Source of the DNA: Branchiibius hedensis
GTDB taxonomy: Bacteria; Actinomycetota; Actinomycetes; Actinomycetales; Dermatophilaceae
Length of the DNA stretch: 64,000 bases
NCBI RefSeq assembly: GCF_900108585.1
Contig: NZ_UESZ01000001.1
Location: forward strand, 2,170,001 to 2,234,000
Direction of reading: 5' to 3'
This document shows positions 63,690 to 64,000 of this stretch, in pieces (within the stretch, counting starts at the first letter, position 1; each line of letters opens with the position of its first letter). The notes under the pieces were generated by a model. It saw nothing but the letters and a program-made list of their open reading frames with translations, made no database searches and was not told where the DNA came from. Both the position numbers and the translations under genes were made by a program.

Positions 63690-64000
63690 TCAGTTGCTGG
63701 ATGTCCCCTGGGTGGTTTCTGGTAGCCGTACCCGGCTGGTGAGGAATCCCCACCCCCAGGACAGATGCATGGTGGCCAGTACGCCGGGTAGCAGCGCCCG
63801 CACCTTCGGCGCCTGCCCGCGCGAGATGGCCAGGCCACCCACCCCAACAGCTCCGACGTAACCCAGTGGGATGACCCATAGCGGTCGCCAGACCAGACCG
63901 CCCAGCGTCCCGCCGGCGATCGCCACCAGGGCGGTGGGGGGCGCGAGGTAGCGCAGGTTGATCGAACCGCGATGCTCGCGGGCCACGACGCGCCGCCAGG
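63690..64000 (-). CDS. GT2 family glycosyltransferase, C-terminal part (runs off right edge)
   Basis: The last 103 residues of a protein whose beginning lies past the window. The sequence from WRRVVAREHRGSINLRYLAP onward, with two membrane helices (ALVAIAGGTLGGLVW and WVIPLGYVGAVGVGGLAI) and LATMHLSWGWGFLTS, is the membrane end of ExoA-like GT2 enzymes. It is upstream of the exporter permease on the same strand (47 bp gap), so it probably makes part of the exported glycan. Confidence 0.75.
   Translation of the reverse strand, partial: WRRVVAREHRGSINLRYLAPPTALVAIAGGTLGGLVWRPLWVIPLGYVGAVGVGGLAISRGQAPKVRALLPGVLATMHLSWGWGFLTSRVRLPETTQGTSSN

Overview
The window is chromosomal DNA of a high-GC actinomycete. 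The evidence is the conserved order secA - hpf - comF - lpqB - mtrB - mtrA - ahcY, a WhiB2-type regulator, mycothione reductase (mycothiol chemistry), cofD/cofE (coenzyme F420) and many GTG starts. This matches the Mycobacterium tuberculosis Rv3235-Rv3262 neighbourhood, but the family cannot be fixed from the window; Micrococcales (for example Dermacoccaceae or relatives) is my guess. No tRNA, rRNA, CRISPR array, phage or insertion sequence was seen.

Layout. 1-7.8 kb: the start of a large NAD-glutamate dehydrogenase, small conserved actinobacterial proteins, a CpaE-like ATPase/SAF-protein pair, a tiny excisionase-type DNA-binding protein, and a LysM protein whose start region carries AT-rich 10-bp phased repeats. 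7.8-22.7 kb: housekeeping block with secA, a four-domain GNAT protein, an OPT transporter, hpf, comF, lpqB-mtrB-mtrA (envelope two-component system) and ahcY. Where M. tuberculosis has tmk between mtrA and ahcY, this genome has a long hairpin and three copies of an exact 100-bp repeat. 22.7-24.6 kb: two secreted paralogues, each behind a CRP-type operator at the same distance. 24.6-38.6 kb: ilvA, a CDF transporter, mycothione reductase, the SIS/Trm112/phosphomannomutase group, a PaiB-like protein, DUF3499, a degenerate zincin, a giant membrane glycosyltransferase with its DUF5719 partner, and whiB2. 38.7-40.7 kb: F420 genes.

40.7-64 kb is a surface-glycan locus. All six steps from UDP-GlcNAc to CMP-pseudaminic acid can be assigned: PseB (56.6 kb), PseC (55.5 kb), PseH-like GNAT (49.1 kb), PseG (57.8 kb), PseI (51.5 kb) and a PseF-type cytidylyltransferase fused to an aldo/keto-reductase-like domain (58.8 kb). 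Between them lies a tight minus-strand operon of acyl carrier protein, adenylate-forming ligase, ketoreductase-like SDR, a phosphopantetheinyl-transferase-like domain fused to a GT2 glycosyltransferase, and a frameshifted polysialyltransferase-like enzyme. A Wzm/Wzt (TagG/TagH)-type ABC exporter and the end of another GT2 enzyme close the window. My inference is a cell-wall pseudaminic-acid polymer (teichulosonic-acid-like), possibly decorated by an acyl group made on a dedicated carrier protein. That ACP module inside a Gram-positive pseudaminate locus is the most interesting content here.
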